Shown here: positions 49,606-58,155 of the stretch, piece after piece
How positions within the stretch are numbered: the stretch's first letter is position 1
Layout of the letters: each line of letters begins with the position of its first letter
DNA from: CAWDXG01 sp963822115
GTDB taxonomy: Bacteria > Myxococcota_A > Polyangia > Polyangiales > Polyangiaceae
Assembly (NCBI GenBank): GCA_963822115.1
Contig: CAWGGM010000006.1
Location: forward strand, 411,580-475,579
Length of the DNA stretch: 64,000 nt
Direction: 5' to 3'
Made by a program: the position numbers and the translations under genes
Notes under the pieces: model-generated
What the model saw: only the letters and a program-made list of their open reading frames with translations
What the model was told of the DNA's origin: nothing
Databases searched by the model: none

Positions 49606-50264
49606 GCTCCGACCCACTCCACGCGGCCGTCCACCAGACGGTAGCGCTCGCCCGTCGCGGGACACACCGCCTGACCTTCCGCATTGAACTCGAGCCGCTC
49701 GCCGTGGCGGCTCATCCAGCCCAGCTGCTTTGCCGGCACGCCGCCCACCAGCGCATACGCCGCCACGTCGCGCCGCACCAGCGCGCCCGCGCCGACGAAG
49801 CAGTACTCGCCCAGCGTGATACCGGACAGCAGCGTCGCGTTCGCGCCGATGGTCGCGCCGCGGCGCACGCGCGTGGGCCGGTACTCGCTCCTGCGCGACA
49901 CCGCCGCGCGCGGATTCATCACGTTCGTGAACACCGCGCTCGGCCCGACGAACACCTCGTCCTCGAGCTCCACGCCTTCGTACAGGCTGACGTTGTTCTG
50001 CACCTTGACCCGCGCCCCCACGCGCACCCCCGCCGCCACGAAACAGTTCTGCCCCAGCGACGCCCCCTCGCCAATCACCGCGCCGCCCATCACGTGACAG
50101 AAGTGCCAGACGCGCGCCCCCGCGCCGATCGACGCGCCCGCGTCGACCACCGCCGTCGGATGGATGAAGGGCGCCGCAGTGTGCTCGGTCTGCGCCGCGG
50201 CGCGGACTGGCTGCGCGACGGGCGGCGTGCCCGCGCCGCGCTCGGGGCCCTGGGCGTCGTTCAC
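49602..50264 (-). CDS. hexapeptide-repeat N-acetyltransferase (WbpD-like)
   Basis: 220-aa left-handed beta-helix acyltransferase. Hexapeptide repeats run from about residue 34 (FIHPTAVVDAGASIGAGARV) through CFVAAGVRVGARVKVQNNVS and RRGATIGANATLLSGITLGE to FVGAGALVRRDVAAYALVGG, with HFCHVMGGAVIG carrying a likely active-site histidine. The end RLEFNAEGQAVCPATGERYR is a Trm112-like zinc-less tail seen in sugar acetyltransferases. GTG at 50264 is one plausible start; the N-terminal 25 residues are unremarkable. Translationally coupled (ATGA) to the aminotransferase. Confidence 0.9.
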   Translation of the reverse strand: MNDAQGPERGAGTPPVAQPVRAAAQTEHTAAPFIHPTAVVDAGASIGAGARVWHFCHVMGGAVIGEGASLGQNCFVAAGVRVGARVKVQNNVSLYEGVELEDEVFVGPSAVFTNVMNPRAAVSRRSEYRPTRVRRGATIGANATLLSGITLGEYCFVGAGALVRRDVAAYALVGGVPAKQLGWMSRHGERLEFNAEGQAVCPATGERYRLVDGRVEWVGA

Positions 50265-50344
50265 GTCGTCGCGATAGCAGCGCGCGGCGCGCGCGGCGAC
50301 GCCCCGCGCGCCGATTCGCCCGCCAAGCTGCGGGCGCTCCCGCG

Positions 50345-50389
50345 TTGGGCCCCCGGCCGGACGAGGAGCGGCCGGACTTGGGGGCCCGC
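50345..50389. repeat. dispersed GGGCCC element, inverted divergent copy
   Basis: TTGGGCCCCCGGCCGGACGA and GGACTTGGGGGCCCGC: inverted relative to 13926, with GGCATCCCCCAAATCGC following on the other side. Confidence 0.7.
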
Positions 50390-50504
50390 GGCGCGCCCCG
50401 CGCGCCGCTCGCTCACGCGACGCACAGCGCGGGGGCATCCCCCAAATCGCCGCGACATGGGGAGCGTGCTTCCAGCAATGCGGATGCCGCGCAACGCGAT
50501 GCCG

Positions 50505-50725
<221 letters not shown>

Positions 50726-50727
50726 GC

Positions 50728-51355
50728 GGGCATTTTCGCGTTCAGGCCTCGGCTTGGCGGACGAAATGCCCGTTCAGCGCGCTGCGGCGGGCATTTTGTC
50801 CGCCAAGCTGCGACTTGCGCCGGGATATGCCCGTCCGGCGCGCTGCGGCGGGCATTTTGTCCGCCAAGCTGCGACTTGCGCCGGGATATGCCCGTCCGGC
50901 GCGCTGCGGCGGGCATTTTGTCCGCCAAGCTGCGACTTGCGCCGGGATATGCCCGTCCGGCGCGCTGCGGCGGGCATTTTGCCGTCCGAGCTGCGGCTTG
51001 CGCCCGGATATGCCCGTTCAGCGCGCTGCGGCGGGCATTTTGCCGTCCAAGCTGCGGCTTGCGCCCGGAAATGCCCGGATTCCGGGCATTTCACCCCTCC
51101 CCGGCGAACTTGCGCGCCGAAATGCCCGGATTCCGGGCATTTCACGCTCCAGGAATCAACTTGCCACGCAATATGCCCGCTTTGCGGGCATTTTGTCGTC
51201 CAAGCTGCGGCTTGCGCCCGGATATGCCCGTTCAGCGCGCTGCGGCGGGCATTTTGCCGTCCAAGCTGCGGCTTGCGCCCGGATATGCCCGTTCAGCGCG
51301 CTGCGGCGGGCGTTTCGGTGCTCTCGCCAAGGCTTTGCGCGCCGAAATGCCCGTG
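50728..51355. repeat. palindromic tandem array, mixed 61/51-bp pitch (11 units)
   Basis: GGGCATTT (GGGCGTTT in the last) begins at 50728, 50789, 50850, 50911, 50972, 51033, 51084, 51135, 51186, 51247 and 51308: five 61-bp steps, three of 51, two of 61. Core CCGCCAAGCTGCGACTTGCG; arms ATGCCC / GGGCAT. The 61-bp units carry a 17-bp spacer (GTCCGGCGCGCTGCGGC) in place of 7 bp. As 61 is not a multiple of 3, no frame is preserved. Confidence 0.97.
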
Positions 51356-51452
51356 GTCGATGTCCGCCACGGCCGACGCCTCCTCGGTTGCCCCCTACCC
51401 GGGGGCGCCGCCGTGGCGTTGCGGCGTGCTCGGCCTCCGGCCTGCGCGCGCC

Positions 51453-51494
51453 GCGGGCCCGCCAAGGCCGGGCGACCGCCCGGCCGGGGGCCCC
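51453..51494. repeat. dispersed GGGCCC element, copy
   Basis: GCGGGCCCGCCAAGGCCGGG followed by GCCCGGCCGGGGGCCCC, with GTTGCCCCCTACCCGGGGGC about 65 bp before it. Confidence 0.8.
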
Positions 51495-51786
51495 GCCGCG
51501 CTCTTCGTCGCTGCCCGCCGCGCTCTTCGTCGCTGCCCGCCGCGCTCTTCGTCGCTGCCCGCCGCGCTCTTCGTCGCTGCCCGCCGCGCTCTTCGTCGCT
51601 GCCCGCCGCGCTCTTCGTCGCTGCCCGCCGCGCTCTTCGTCGCTGCCCGCCGCGCTCTTCGTCGCTGCCCGCCGCGCTCTTCGTCGCTGCCCGCCGCGCT
51701 CTTCGTCGCTGCCCGCCGCGCTCTTCGTCGCTGCCCGCCGCGCTCTTCGTCGCTGCCCGCCGCGCTCTTCGTCGCTGCCCGCACGT
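51495..51786. repeat. 22-bp tandem array (13 units)
   Basis: CTCTTCGTC occurs at 51501 and every 22 bp to 51765 with no visible variation between units (CGCTCTTCGTCGCTGCCCGC plus CG). Because 22 is not a multiple of 3 all frames cycle through the same peptides, so this is not coding. Near-perfect identity implies recent expansion. Confidence 0.97.
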
Positions 51787-51995
51787 CACTGCCGCCGCGC
51801 TTGCACGTCGCTGCCCGCACGCGCTGCCGTCGCGGCCCGCACGTCACTGCCGCCGCGCTTGCACGTCGCTGCCCGCACGTCACTGCCGCCGCGGCCCGCA
51901 CGTCACTGCCGCCGCGCTTGCACGTCGCTGCCCGCACGTCGCTGCACGTCGCGGCCCGCACGTCACTGCCGCCGCGCTTGCATGTCACGGCGGCG
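51781..51995. repeat. CACGTCACTGCCGCCGCGCT-type repeats
   Basis: Imperfect repeats alternating CACGTCACTGCCGCCGCG and CTTGCACGTCGCTGCCCG, continuing directly from the 22-bp array toward the cheR stop. Shares the CACGTCGC word with the 18-bp array at 37900-38895. Confidence 0.85.
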
Positions 51996-52057
51996 CCCGC
52001 CTGCGGCGCCCGGCTACGTCACAGCGACCTTGAACGTCGCCGCGCGCGCCCGCGCCG

Positions 52058-52861
52058 TCACGCGCGGAACACCGTCACGCCGTCCGCGATCTCGACGGCC
52101 TTGTGGCCCATGCGACGCAGGCGCGGGACTTCGCTGCGGGCGACGATCAGCACGCCGTCGTCGGCGAGGGAGCGGAGCAGGAGCTGGACGGCGTGCTCGC
52201 CGGCTTCGTCGCCGAAGTAGATGAGCACGTTCTTGCAGACGATGACTTCGTAGTGGCCCGGCGGAGGGCCGAGCATCACGTCGCGGGGCACGAAGCTGAC
52301 ACCGGGGCGGAGCTCGTCGGCGACGCGCACGCTCTCCTGTTCCACATGCAGGTAGCGTCCAGCCAGCGCGGTGGGCACCGAGCGCGCGCAGGGCGTCGGG
52401 TACACGCCTTCGCGGGCGGTCGCCAGCGCGACTTCGCTGCGATCGACGCCGACGACGCGGTACGCGGCGCGCTTCGCCGCGGCGGAGTCGGCGAGCAGCA
52501 TGGCCAGCGTCCACGCTTCCTCGCCCGTCGAGCAGCCCGCCGACAGCGCGCGCACGCGCTCGCGTGCGGCAAAGCGCGGCAGATAGCCGGCCAGCGCGTC
52601 CCACTGCGGCGGATCGCGGTAGAACGAGGTCTCGCCGACGCGCAGCAGATCGGCGATCTCGCCGAGCAGTGCGGCGTCGTTCTGCACGCGCTGCACGGCT
52701 GCGTCGAAGTCGATGCGTTCGCTGTCGGCCAGCGCGTCGAGGGCGCGGTCGAGGCGCAGCTCCATCCACGCGGGCCAGCGCGTGCCGCGCGCACCCACAC
52801 CGTGCCGGCGCTCGAGCAGCTCGAGCATGGCGGCATAGGCGGGCCCGCGTGAACGAGTCAT
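52058..52861 (-). CDS. cheR: CheR-type protein-glutamate methyltransferase
   Basis: 267-aa SAM-dependent methyltransferase that methylates chemoreceptor glutamates. N-terminal all-helical CheR_N region (MELRLDRALDALADSERIDF), then VGETSFYRDPPQWDAL, the SAM-binding SAGCSTGEEAWTLAMLL, VVGVDRSEVALATAREGVY and CKNVLIYFGDEAGEHAV. Motif order and length match CheR. Its ATG overlaps the cheW stop (ATGA at 52858-52861). No receptor gene is visible in the window, so the pair likely serves an alternative chemosensory system encoded elsewhere. Confidence 0.92.
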   Translation of the reverse strand: MTRSRGPAYAAMLELLERRHGVGARGTRWPAWMELRLDRALDALADSERIDFDAAVQRVQNDAALLGEIADLLRVGETSFYRDPPQWDALAGYLPRFAARERVRALSAGCSTGEEAWTLAMLLADSAAAKRAAYRVVGVDRSEVALATAREGVYPTPCARSVPTALAGRYLHVEQESVRVADELRPGVSFVPRDVMLGPPPGHYEVIVCKNVLIYFGDEAGEHAVQLLLRSLADDGVLIVARSEVPRLRRMGHKAVEIADGVTVFRA

Positions 52862-53424
52862 GTCACGTCGGTCTCGACCACGCGCCCGGCGAGCTCCGCC
52901 AGCGACGGCGCATCCAGCAGAGCCTCGACGCTCAGCACCGCGCACGGCGGCGGCGACGGGATCACGCCGACGATCACGCCGCGCGAGTCGGAGCCGGCCG
53001 TGCTGGGCGCCGGCGCGAGCCCTTCTTCCGGGAGATCGCGCAGGCCGCGCAGCGCGTCGACGAGCAGCCCCGCGTGGCGCTTGCCGCCGTGCGCCTCGCG
53101 CACCACGACGATGCGCGCTTCCACACCCGACGAGAGCGTCGGCCGCGCCGCCCCCAACAAAACCCCCAGATCGAGCACAGGCAATACGTCGCCGCGCAGA
53201 CTCGTGATGCCCGCCATCGACTGCGGCGCGTGGAAGACGCGCGTCAGCGGGCGCATGCCGATCACCTCCTGCACGTCCTCCACGCGCAGACCGTAGAGCG
53301 AGCCCGCCACGCTGACCGCGATACAGCGGTCGCGATCGTTTGCATCCCGCCCGCCCTCCCCCACCGGAGTCCTCCCGGGGGGCTCCGCCCCCCGCGCCCC
53401 CCTCACGCGATTCGCTTCGCTCAT
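52858..53424 (-). CDS. cheW: CheW-like coupling protein
   Basis: CheW couples chemoreceptors to the CheA kinase. Core from about residue 35: DRCIAVSVAGSLYGLRVEDV, VIGMRPLTRVFHAPQSMAGI, TSLRGDVLPVLDLGVLLGAA, RIVVVREAHGGKRHAGLLVD, with the domain ending near VIPSPPPCAVLSVEALL. The first about 30 residues overlap a dispersed intergenic repeat (53405-53448), so the true start may be the GTG at 53364, giving a normal 168 aa; an ATG at 53463 is also open. Coupled to cheR by an ATGA overlap. Confidence 0.85.
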   Translation of the reverse strand: MSEANRVRGARGAEPPGRTPVGEGGRDANDRDRCIAVSVAGSLYGLRVEDVQEVIGMRPLTRVFHAPQSMAGITSLRGDVLPVLDLGVLLGAARPTLSSGVEARIVVVREAHGGKRHAGLLVDALRGLRDLPEEGLAPAPSTAGSDSRGVIVGVIPSPPPCAVLSVEALLDAPSLAELAGRVVETDVT

Positions 53425-53448
53425 CGCGGGCTCGCCTTCGCTCGCTGG
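53405..53448. repeat. dispersed ATTCGCTTCGCTCATCGCGG element
   Basis: ACGCGATTCGCTTCGCTCAT followed by CGCGGGCTCGCCTTCGCTCG, matching 44689-44732 with few changes. A palindromic TCCTCCCGGGGGGCTCC-like tract precedes it. Confidence 0.75.
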
Positions 53449-53488
53449 GTGTCCACCGGACATGCGCTTCCGCCGGGCTCGGCCTCGC

Positions 53489-54469
53489 TCATCGCGGCTC
53501 CGAAGCTACCACGGCGGCACGGCGCGGCGCGCCGGACGGGGCTGCGCCCTTCCAGCGGCGGTGCATCCACAGCCACTGCTCGGGATAGTGCCGCACGTGG
53601 GCTTCGAGCCAGCTCGGTGGCCTGGCGCATGGCGGCTTCCGCCCAGGCACGCTCGGGGCGCGGCGGCGGCTCGATCACGCCGGCCAGATCGGCCTGGTGC
53701 GTCCCATCCGGACAGCGATGCGACAGCACCACGACGAGCGGCACCCGTGCACGCATCGCCACCAGCGCGGGCGCCAGATCGACCCATGCCGGCCGCCCCA
53801 TGAACGCCACGCGCGTCGCGCCGCGCTCCCGCTCCGGCGCCTGGTCGATCATCATCGCCACCAGCTCGCCGCGTCCCAATGCGCGCGCGGCGGCACGCGC
53901 CGCCTGCCCCGCGCCACCAGCGACACGCCGCGCCCGCGGCGGAGCCCCTGCCACAGCCGGTCGAGCACACCGACCGAGAGCCGCTTCGTCACCACGGTGA
54001 GCGGCCAGCGCGCGGCCGCCGCACAGCCCGAGCAGATCCCAGTTGCCGGTGTGGGCCGTCGCGATCACGGCGCCGCGCCCCGGCGAGAGCATGCACTCCG
54101 ACTGCGGCGAGATCCATGCTTCGCCAGCGTGCGCCGCGGCGAGACGGCCAGCGCGCCGAGCTCGCACAGGCCGCGGCCGAGCGAGCGGTACATCGCGCTG
54201 GCCACGCGCTCCGGGCTCCTCGATGCCGGCCGCGTCGAGCGACTCGACCACGTGCCGCCGGCGGATACCGAGCACGCCGCCCGCGAGCCAGCCGAGGACC
54301 GCACCAGCGGCGCCGCGAGCCGCCACGAAAGGCGCCACGCCAACAGCAGCACCACGAACGCGACGAACAACACGCTCGACAGCGTGTCGCCTGGCTCGGG
54401 ACCCGTCGGCGGGATGACCGCCGCGACGGCGATCGAGGGTGCGACCAGCGCGGAGGCGGCGAGCGCCAC
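53489..54469 (-). CDS. LpxL/HtrB-like lipid A acyltransferase, several frame disruptions
   Basis: Predicted inner-membrane late acyltransferase of lipid A biosynthesis, but the sequence needs several frame changes. In order (minus strand): a GTG at 54469 with an N-terminal membrane region (VLFVAFVVLLLAWRLSWRLA), then pieces in other frames: RRHVVESLDAAGIEEP, ERVASAMYRSLGRGLCELGA, the HX4D active site in ATAHTGNWDLLGL, MMIDQAPERERGATRVAFMG, VVVLSHRCPDGTHQ, and the family C-terminus YPEQWLWMHRRWK ending at the TGA at 53489. Total length (about 326 codons) fits the family. Indel error is favoured over decay because all conserved blocks survive. A small gene ends 7 bp upstream. Confidence 0.75.
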
Positions 54470-54476
54470 GTCGCGC

Positions 54477-54755
54477 CTACACGAAGCCGGCTTTGCGCCC
54501 CGCGTTCTTCGACCCTTCCACCGCGCAGGCGAACACGTCCTCGAACGCGAGAAGGAAGCGCTCGCCCCGCACCGTCCGCGCCTCGAGCAACGCGCCGCTG
54601 TGCTTGAGCGCCTCGATGCGACTCACCGTGAGGCTCGAACCATTGCACGCGACGTACAGCGTCATGTGCCGCCCCTCCGGCGCGGCGTGCCAGCCCTCGT
54701 CGTCCTTCTTGGCGTCGGCCGCCTCGAGCAGCGCGGAAAGATGGTCCTCGGTCAT
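54477..54755 (-). CDS. small conserved-looking protein of unknown function
   Basis: 92-aa soluble protein with no recognised family. It starts MTEDHLSALLEAADAKKDDE and contains LYVACNGSSLTVSRIEALK and FLLAFEDVFACAVEGSKNAG; alternating strands and a final basic helix suggest a compact fold. ATG at 54755; ends 7 bp before the LpxL-like start, so the two may be cotranscribed. Resembles small proteins of myxobacteria annotated only as hypothetical; a lipid A link is guilt by position. Confidence 0.7.
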   Translation of the reverse strand: MTEDHLSALLEAADAKKDDEGWHAAPEGRHMTLYVACNGSSLTVSRIEALKHSGALLEARTVRGERFLLAFEDVFACAVEGSKNAGRKAGFV

Positions 54756-54839
54756 GCCTCTTCATTTTCCGTCGGCGCGGCGCTGTCAAGGACGGGGTCA
54801 CTCGCTGGGGCACGGGCCGACGCGCGGGGCGCGGGCTGC

Positions 54840-55012
54840 GGCGACGGGCGGGGTGTGGCGGCGGTACCTCGGCGAGGCGCGGGCTGCGGCGACGGGCGGG
54901 GTGTGGCGGCGGTACCTCGGCGAGGCGCGGGCTGCGGGGGCGGGCGGGGCGCGGCGGCGGTACCTCGGCGCGGCGCGGGCTGCGGGGGCGGGCGGGGCGC
55001 GCCTGCTCTGGT
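54840..55012. repeat. 48-bp array with GGTACC in each unit
   Basis: GGTACC begins at 54863, 54911, 54959 and 55010 (steps 48, 48, 51). Units carry GCGCGGGCTGCGG and GGCGGGGTGTGGCGGCGGTA. The last unit joins the 45-bp sequence repeated in inverted form at 56853. Confidence 0.88.
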
Positions 55013-55040
55013 ACCTGGTTGGGTGCGCCCGATCGGAAAG
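54996..55040 (+). repeat. 45-bp inverted repeat, left copy (flanks mlaF)
   Basis: GGCGCGCCTGCTCTGGTACC then TGGTTGGGTGCGCCCGATCG and GAAAG. The perfect reverse complement is at 56853-56897. Contains GGTACC at 55010. Confidence 0.95.
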
Positions 55041-55074
55041 CGTCTGGAGGCGGCGTGGCTTCGGGGAGGTGGTG

Positions 55075-55170
55075 TACGCGCGCGGCGGCGGCGGTGGCGC
55101 TGTGCGGCGGCGCTGTGCGGCGGCGCTGTGCGGGGGCGCTGTGCGGCGGCGCTGTGCGGCGGCGCTGTGC
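55075..55170. repeat. GCGGCGGCGCTGTGCG simple repeats
   Basis: About 95 bp of CTGTGCGGCGGCG units (about 14-15 bp, with a GGGG variant), abutting the 51-bp array at 55171. A G/C simple tract directly before a hairpin array is also seen at 47949 and 50728. Confidence 0.88.
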
Positions 55171-55578
55171 GGGCATTTTGGAGCCCTTGCTTCGACTTGC
55201 CGTCCGGAATGCCCGATTTCCGGGCATTTCATGTCGCTTGCTTCAGCATGCTCCTCGAAATGCCCGATTTCCTGGCATTTCGGCCCTTGTCGGGGAGCTT
55301 AGGCACGGAAATGACCGTTTTACGGGCATTTCACGCCGCTGGCTTCGACTTGCTCCCCGAAATGCCCGACCGACGGGCATTTGGCGGCGCTTGCTTCGAC
55401 TTGCTCCCAGAAATGTCCGTCCGACGGGCATTTGGCGGCGCTTGCTTCGACTTGCTGCCCGAAATGCCCGACCGACGGGCATTTCACGCCGATGGCTTCC
55501 ACTTGCCGACCGAAATGCCCGACCGACGGGCATTTCACGCCGCTGGCTTCCACTTGCCGACCGAAATGCCCGACGCCG
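55171..55578. repeat. 51-bp palindromic tandem array (8 units)
   Basis: GGGCATTT (one TGGCATTT) begins at 55171, 55222, 55273, 55324, 55375, 55426, 55477 and 55528, exactly 51 bp apart. Core CGCCGCTGGCTTCGACTTGC and variants; junctions GAAATGCCC-GACCGAC-GGGCATTTC give 9-bp stems and 7-nt loops. Lies in the divergent region upstream of mlaF. Confidence 0.97.
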
Positions 55579-55757
55579 CGCCCCGCCGCACCGTCCAACG
55601 CCGCCGCACCGCCCACCACCGCACCGCCCACCACCGCACCGCCCAACGCCGCCGCACCGCGCGCCGCGACGCCGACGCCCGCCGCCGACATCCCGACGCG
55701 GCCCCGCGCTTCCCCTGTGCACCGCCGCCACGCGCGACAACGCGCTATCGTGCCGGC

Positions 55758-56570
55758 ATGAGCGCCGAGCGACAGTTCTCGCGCGACGAGCACATCGTCG
55801 TGGAGGACATGCAGAAGAAGTTCGGCGAGTTCGTGGCGCTGGACGACATCGAGATGACGATCGGGCGCGGGCAGATCGCGGTCATCATCGGGGGGTCGGG
55901 CGCGGGCAAGACGACGCTGCTCAAGATCCTGATCGGGCTGGACAAGCCGACGCGCGGCTCGGTGTTCGTCGACGGCGTGGACATCGCGCCGCTGGGCGAC
56001 CGCAAGATGAACAAGGTGCGCCAGAAGATGGGCATGGTGTTCCAGTACTCGGCGCTGCTCGACTCGATGAACATCATGGACAACGTTGCCTTCCCGCTGC
56101 GCGAGCACACCAAGCTGCGCTCGAAGGAGATCCGCGAGCGCGTGCTGGAGAAGCTTTCCATTTTGAAGCTCGAAGGCACCGACCAGAAGTTCCCCAGTGA
56201 ACTTTCGGGCGGTATGCGCAAGCGCGTGGCGCTGGCGCGCGCGCTGATGCTCGAGCCGGAGATCATCATGTACGACGAGCCGACGAGCGGGCTCGATCCG
56301 CTGAGCTGCCGGCTGGTCGACGAGCTGATCATCGAGACGCGCGATCGCTTCGGTGTCACGTCGGTCGTGATCTCGCACGACATGGCGGGCGCGCTGCAGA
56401 TCGCCGACCGCATCTACCTGCTCGCGCAGGGCCGCCTCGTCGGCGAGGGCACGCCGCGCGAGCTCGTCGACCAGAAGACGGGGCTCGCCGCCGAGTTCTT
56501 CGAGGCGAGCGGCATTGCCGCCGAAGAGCTGGTGCGGGCGCCCGAGACGGGCGTGAAGTACAAGGCGTAG
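55758..56570 (+). CDS. mlaF: ABC transporter ATP-binding protein, MlaF-like
   Basis: 270-aa ATPase of the Mla phospholipid-trafficking system that keeps outer-membrane asymmetry. Seen: Walker A GGSGAGKTT (about residue 45), Q-loop MVFQYSALLDSMNIMDNVAF, signature LSGGMRKRVALARAL, Walker B PEIIMYDEPTSGLDP, H-loop VISHDM. The LSGGMRKR signature and SALLDSMNIMDN pattern match MlaF, and the C-terminal extension IAAEELVRAP fits. The partner genes mlaE and mlaD are not beside it. It is flanked by the array and by a 45-bp inverted repeat. Confidence 0.9.
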   Translation: MSAERQFSRDEHIVVEDMQKKFGEFVALDDIEMTIGRGQIAVIIGGSGAGKTTLLKILIGLDKPTRGSVFVDGVDIAPLGDRKMNKVRQKMGMVFQYSALLDSMNIMDNVAFPLREHTKLRSKEIRERVLEKLSILKLEGTDQKFPSELSGGMRKRVALARALMLEPEIIMYDEPTSGLDPLSCRLVDELIIETRDRFGVTSVVISHDMAGALQIADRIYLLAQGRLVGEGTPRELVDQKTGLAAEFFEASGIAAEELVRAPETGVKYKA

Positions 56571-56584
56571 GCGGCGCGGGGCGC

Positions 56585-56700
56585 CCCTTTTGTCGGCCTC
56601 GCCGACATTTTCCGCCCCTTGCCGCGGCATGGCGCCCCTTTTGTCGGCCGCGCCGACATTTTCCGCCCCTTGCCGCGGCATGGCGTCCCTCTTGTCGGCC
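56585..56700. repeat. 51-bp hairpin repeat (about two units) after mlaF
   Basis: The CTTTTGTCGG-type block occurs with its T at 56588, 56639 and 56690 (51-bp steps). Junctions TGTCGG-cctcg-CCGACA and TGTCGG-ccgcg-CCGACA are 5-nt-loop hairpins, and CGCCCCTTGCCGCGGCATGG is the core. The third repeat passes directly into the antitoxin-like remnant. Confidence 0.9.
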
Positions 56701-56702
56701 TC

Positions 56703-56765
56703 GCGGAAGCCGCCGAGCAGCACGTCTCGCTCAACCGCCTGGTGTCGGACAAGCTCGCGCGCTGA
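56703..56765 (+). pseudogene. C-terminal remnant of a ribbon-helix-helix-type antitoxin
   Basis: A 20-codon tail LAEAAEQHVSLNRLVSDKLA-R-stop matches the last helix of HicB/RHH proteins (…AEEAGVSLNRLVSDKLA type). No start or upstream body; the 51-bp array replaces it. Called a remnant on the motif alone. Confidence 0.45.
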
Positions 56766-56852
56766 CGGCGCGAGCCCGGCACCACGCGAGCCCGGGACCG
56801 CGAAGGCGGCAAGAAACGCCGGCCCGTCTCCTGACTGTGAGCCCGCGCCGCT

Positions 56853-56897
56853 CTTTCCGATCGGGCGCACCCAACCAGGTACCAGAGCAGGCGCGCC
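56853..56897 (-). repeat. 45-bp inverted repeat, right copy (flanks mlaF)
   Basis: CTTTCCGATCGGGCGCACCC then AACCAGGTACCAGAGCAGGC and GCGCC; perfect reverse complement of 54996-55040, 1.8 kb apart across mlaF. Confidence 0.95.
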
Positions 56898-56977
56898 CTG
56901 CCCCACGCTGCAGCCCGCCGCAACAAATCGCGCAACTCGTGGCGGCGCGGCCCGAATAGGGCGGCATGGAGGCCACA

Positions 56978-57589
56978 ATGACTTTCGGAAAAGCCGCACT
57001 CATGGCCGTCGCTCTGCTCGCCGCCTCGGCCTGCTCGGGGGGCGTAGGACCCAACTCGGGAGGCACGGGTTCCGGGAACCAAGGCTCCTGGACTCCGTCG
57101 GAGTACCCGCAGGCGCTCGTCGGAACCTGGGAGGAGCCGGGGATAGACGGCTTCATAAAGCTCGACGCAAACGGCACGTGCGTCGAGAAGTTCCCGGACG
57201 TGGCTGCAACGGCTTGCAGCTACACGGTGACTACGGGCGGAGCGCTGCACCCCTCGACCAGCGCGAGCTGGATCCTCCAGATCGACATTCCGAAATACGA
57301 CAACCTCTCCTTCGAAATCGTGGCGATCGATCAGCACCAGCTCACCGTTCGAGACAGCGACGGCACGACATCGGGCTCTCGCGTACCCGACGACTACGTC
57401 AAGGACTGCATCGGCACCTTTGCCGGCTGCGACACCTTGACATCGGAGAGCTGCGACGAGGCGCGGCAGAAATGCGACTGGAACGGCAGCAGTTGCACAC
57501 CGATTTTCGCCGACTCTCCCGACTACACCGCTTGCCTGGAGTTCGAGCCCTCCGTGTGCGGTGATATGCCGGGCTGTCACCTGCAGTGA
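56978..57589 (+). CDS. hypothetical lipoprotein
   Basis: 203-aa predicted lipoprotein. Lipobox AASAC with Gly/Ser linker. The mature part starts LVGTWEEPGIDGFIKLDANG, a lipocalin-like or META-like strand pattern seen in stand-alone myxobacterial lipoproteins, and ends with a Cys-rich stretch (CIGTFAGCDTLTSESCDEAR; CDWNGSSC; CGDMPGCHLQ) that may form disulfides. GGAGG at 56968-56972 supports the ATG at 56978 over one at 56966. No recognised family. Confidence 0.75.
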   Translation: MTFGKAALMAVALLAASACSGGVGPNSGGTGSGNQGSWTPSEYPQALVGTWEEPGIDGFIKLDANGTCVEKFPDVAATACSYTVTTGGALHPSTSASWILQIDIPKYDNLSFEIVAIDQHQLTVRDSDGTTSGSRVPDDYVKDCIGTFAGCDTLTSESCDEARQKCDWNGSSCTPIFADSPDYTACLEFEPSVCGDMPGCHLQ

Positions 57590-57756
57590 TGCGCGCTGGC
57601 GCCAAGGCGCTGGCCCGGCGGATTTCAGCGGCTGAACGTGTCCCACACTGCGCGGGGCACTTCGAGCTCGAGCTCGACGGTGGTGTCGCGCACGGACAGA
57701 TGTACGCGGCCGAAGCTGACGTTGCTCCGGCCCAGACCGACTCGTGCGCGCCGCCC

Positions 57757-58155
57757 TCAACCCTGCGTCGGGAGCCGGAACGCGCAGCGCGGTCCCGGCG
57801 CCTGGCTCAGCCGGATGTCCAGCGTCGCGAGGTGGGCATCGAGAACTTCGGCGAGCGCCACGTACCAGGCGTCGTAGGCGGTGACGGTGTCGCGCAGCTC
57901 CCACACGCGCTCGGCGAACGGTCCGTATGGAAAGAGCTGCAGCGGCAGTTCGAGTAGATCCGCATGTGCCAGCGCGGCCGTGTCGGCGGCGATGTCACCC
58001 GCGAGCACGCTGCGACGAAGGATGTTCGCCACCTCGACGGGCATCAGGTGCGGCGCCGCGAGCGCATCTTCGCCGAGCACGGCGTCCGCCCAGCTGCCGT
58101 CGGGGCCGCTGTCGACCAGGGCGGCAACGACCAGCGACGCGTCGACCACGAGCAT
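57757..58155 (-). CDS. PIN-domain toxin (VapC-like)
   Basis: 132-aa PIN-domain ribonuclease, toxin of a type II system. Acidic active-site residues: D5 (VVDASLVVAALV), E41-like in PHLMPVEVANILRR, and D95-region in DTVTAYDAWYVALAEVLDAHLATLD with a second Asp late. Layout fits VapC/FitB. Its ATG overlaps the antitoxin stop by one base (ATG/TGA at 58155), the usual coupled arrangement. Substrate RNA unknown. Confidence 0.9.
   Translation of the reverse strand: MLVVDASLVVAALVDSGPDGSWADAVLGEDALAAPHLMPVEVANILRRSVLAGDIAADTAALAHADLLELPLQLFPYGPFAERVWELRDTVTAYDAWYVALAEVLDAHLATLDIRLSQAPGPRCAFRLPTQG

Noticed and set aside
57625..57756. A minus-strand fragment reading RVHLSVRDTTVELELEVPRA just downstream of the PIN toxin
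   Set aside because: It looks like a protein C-terminus in frame with the toxin after its stop, but is only about 40 codons with no start or recognised family; too little to call.
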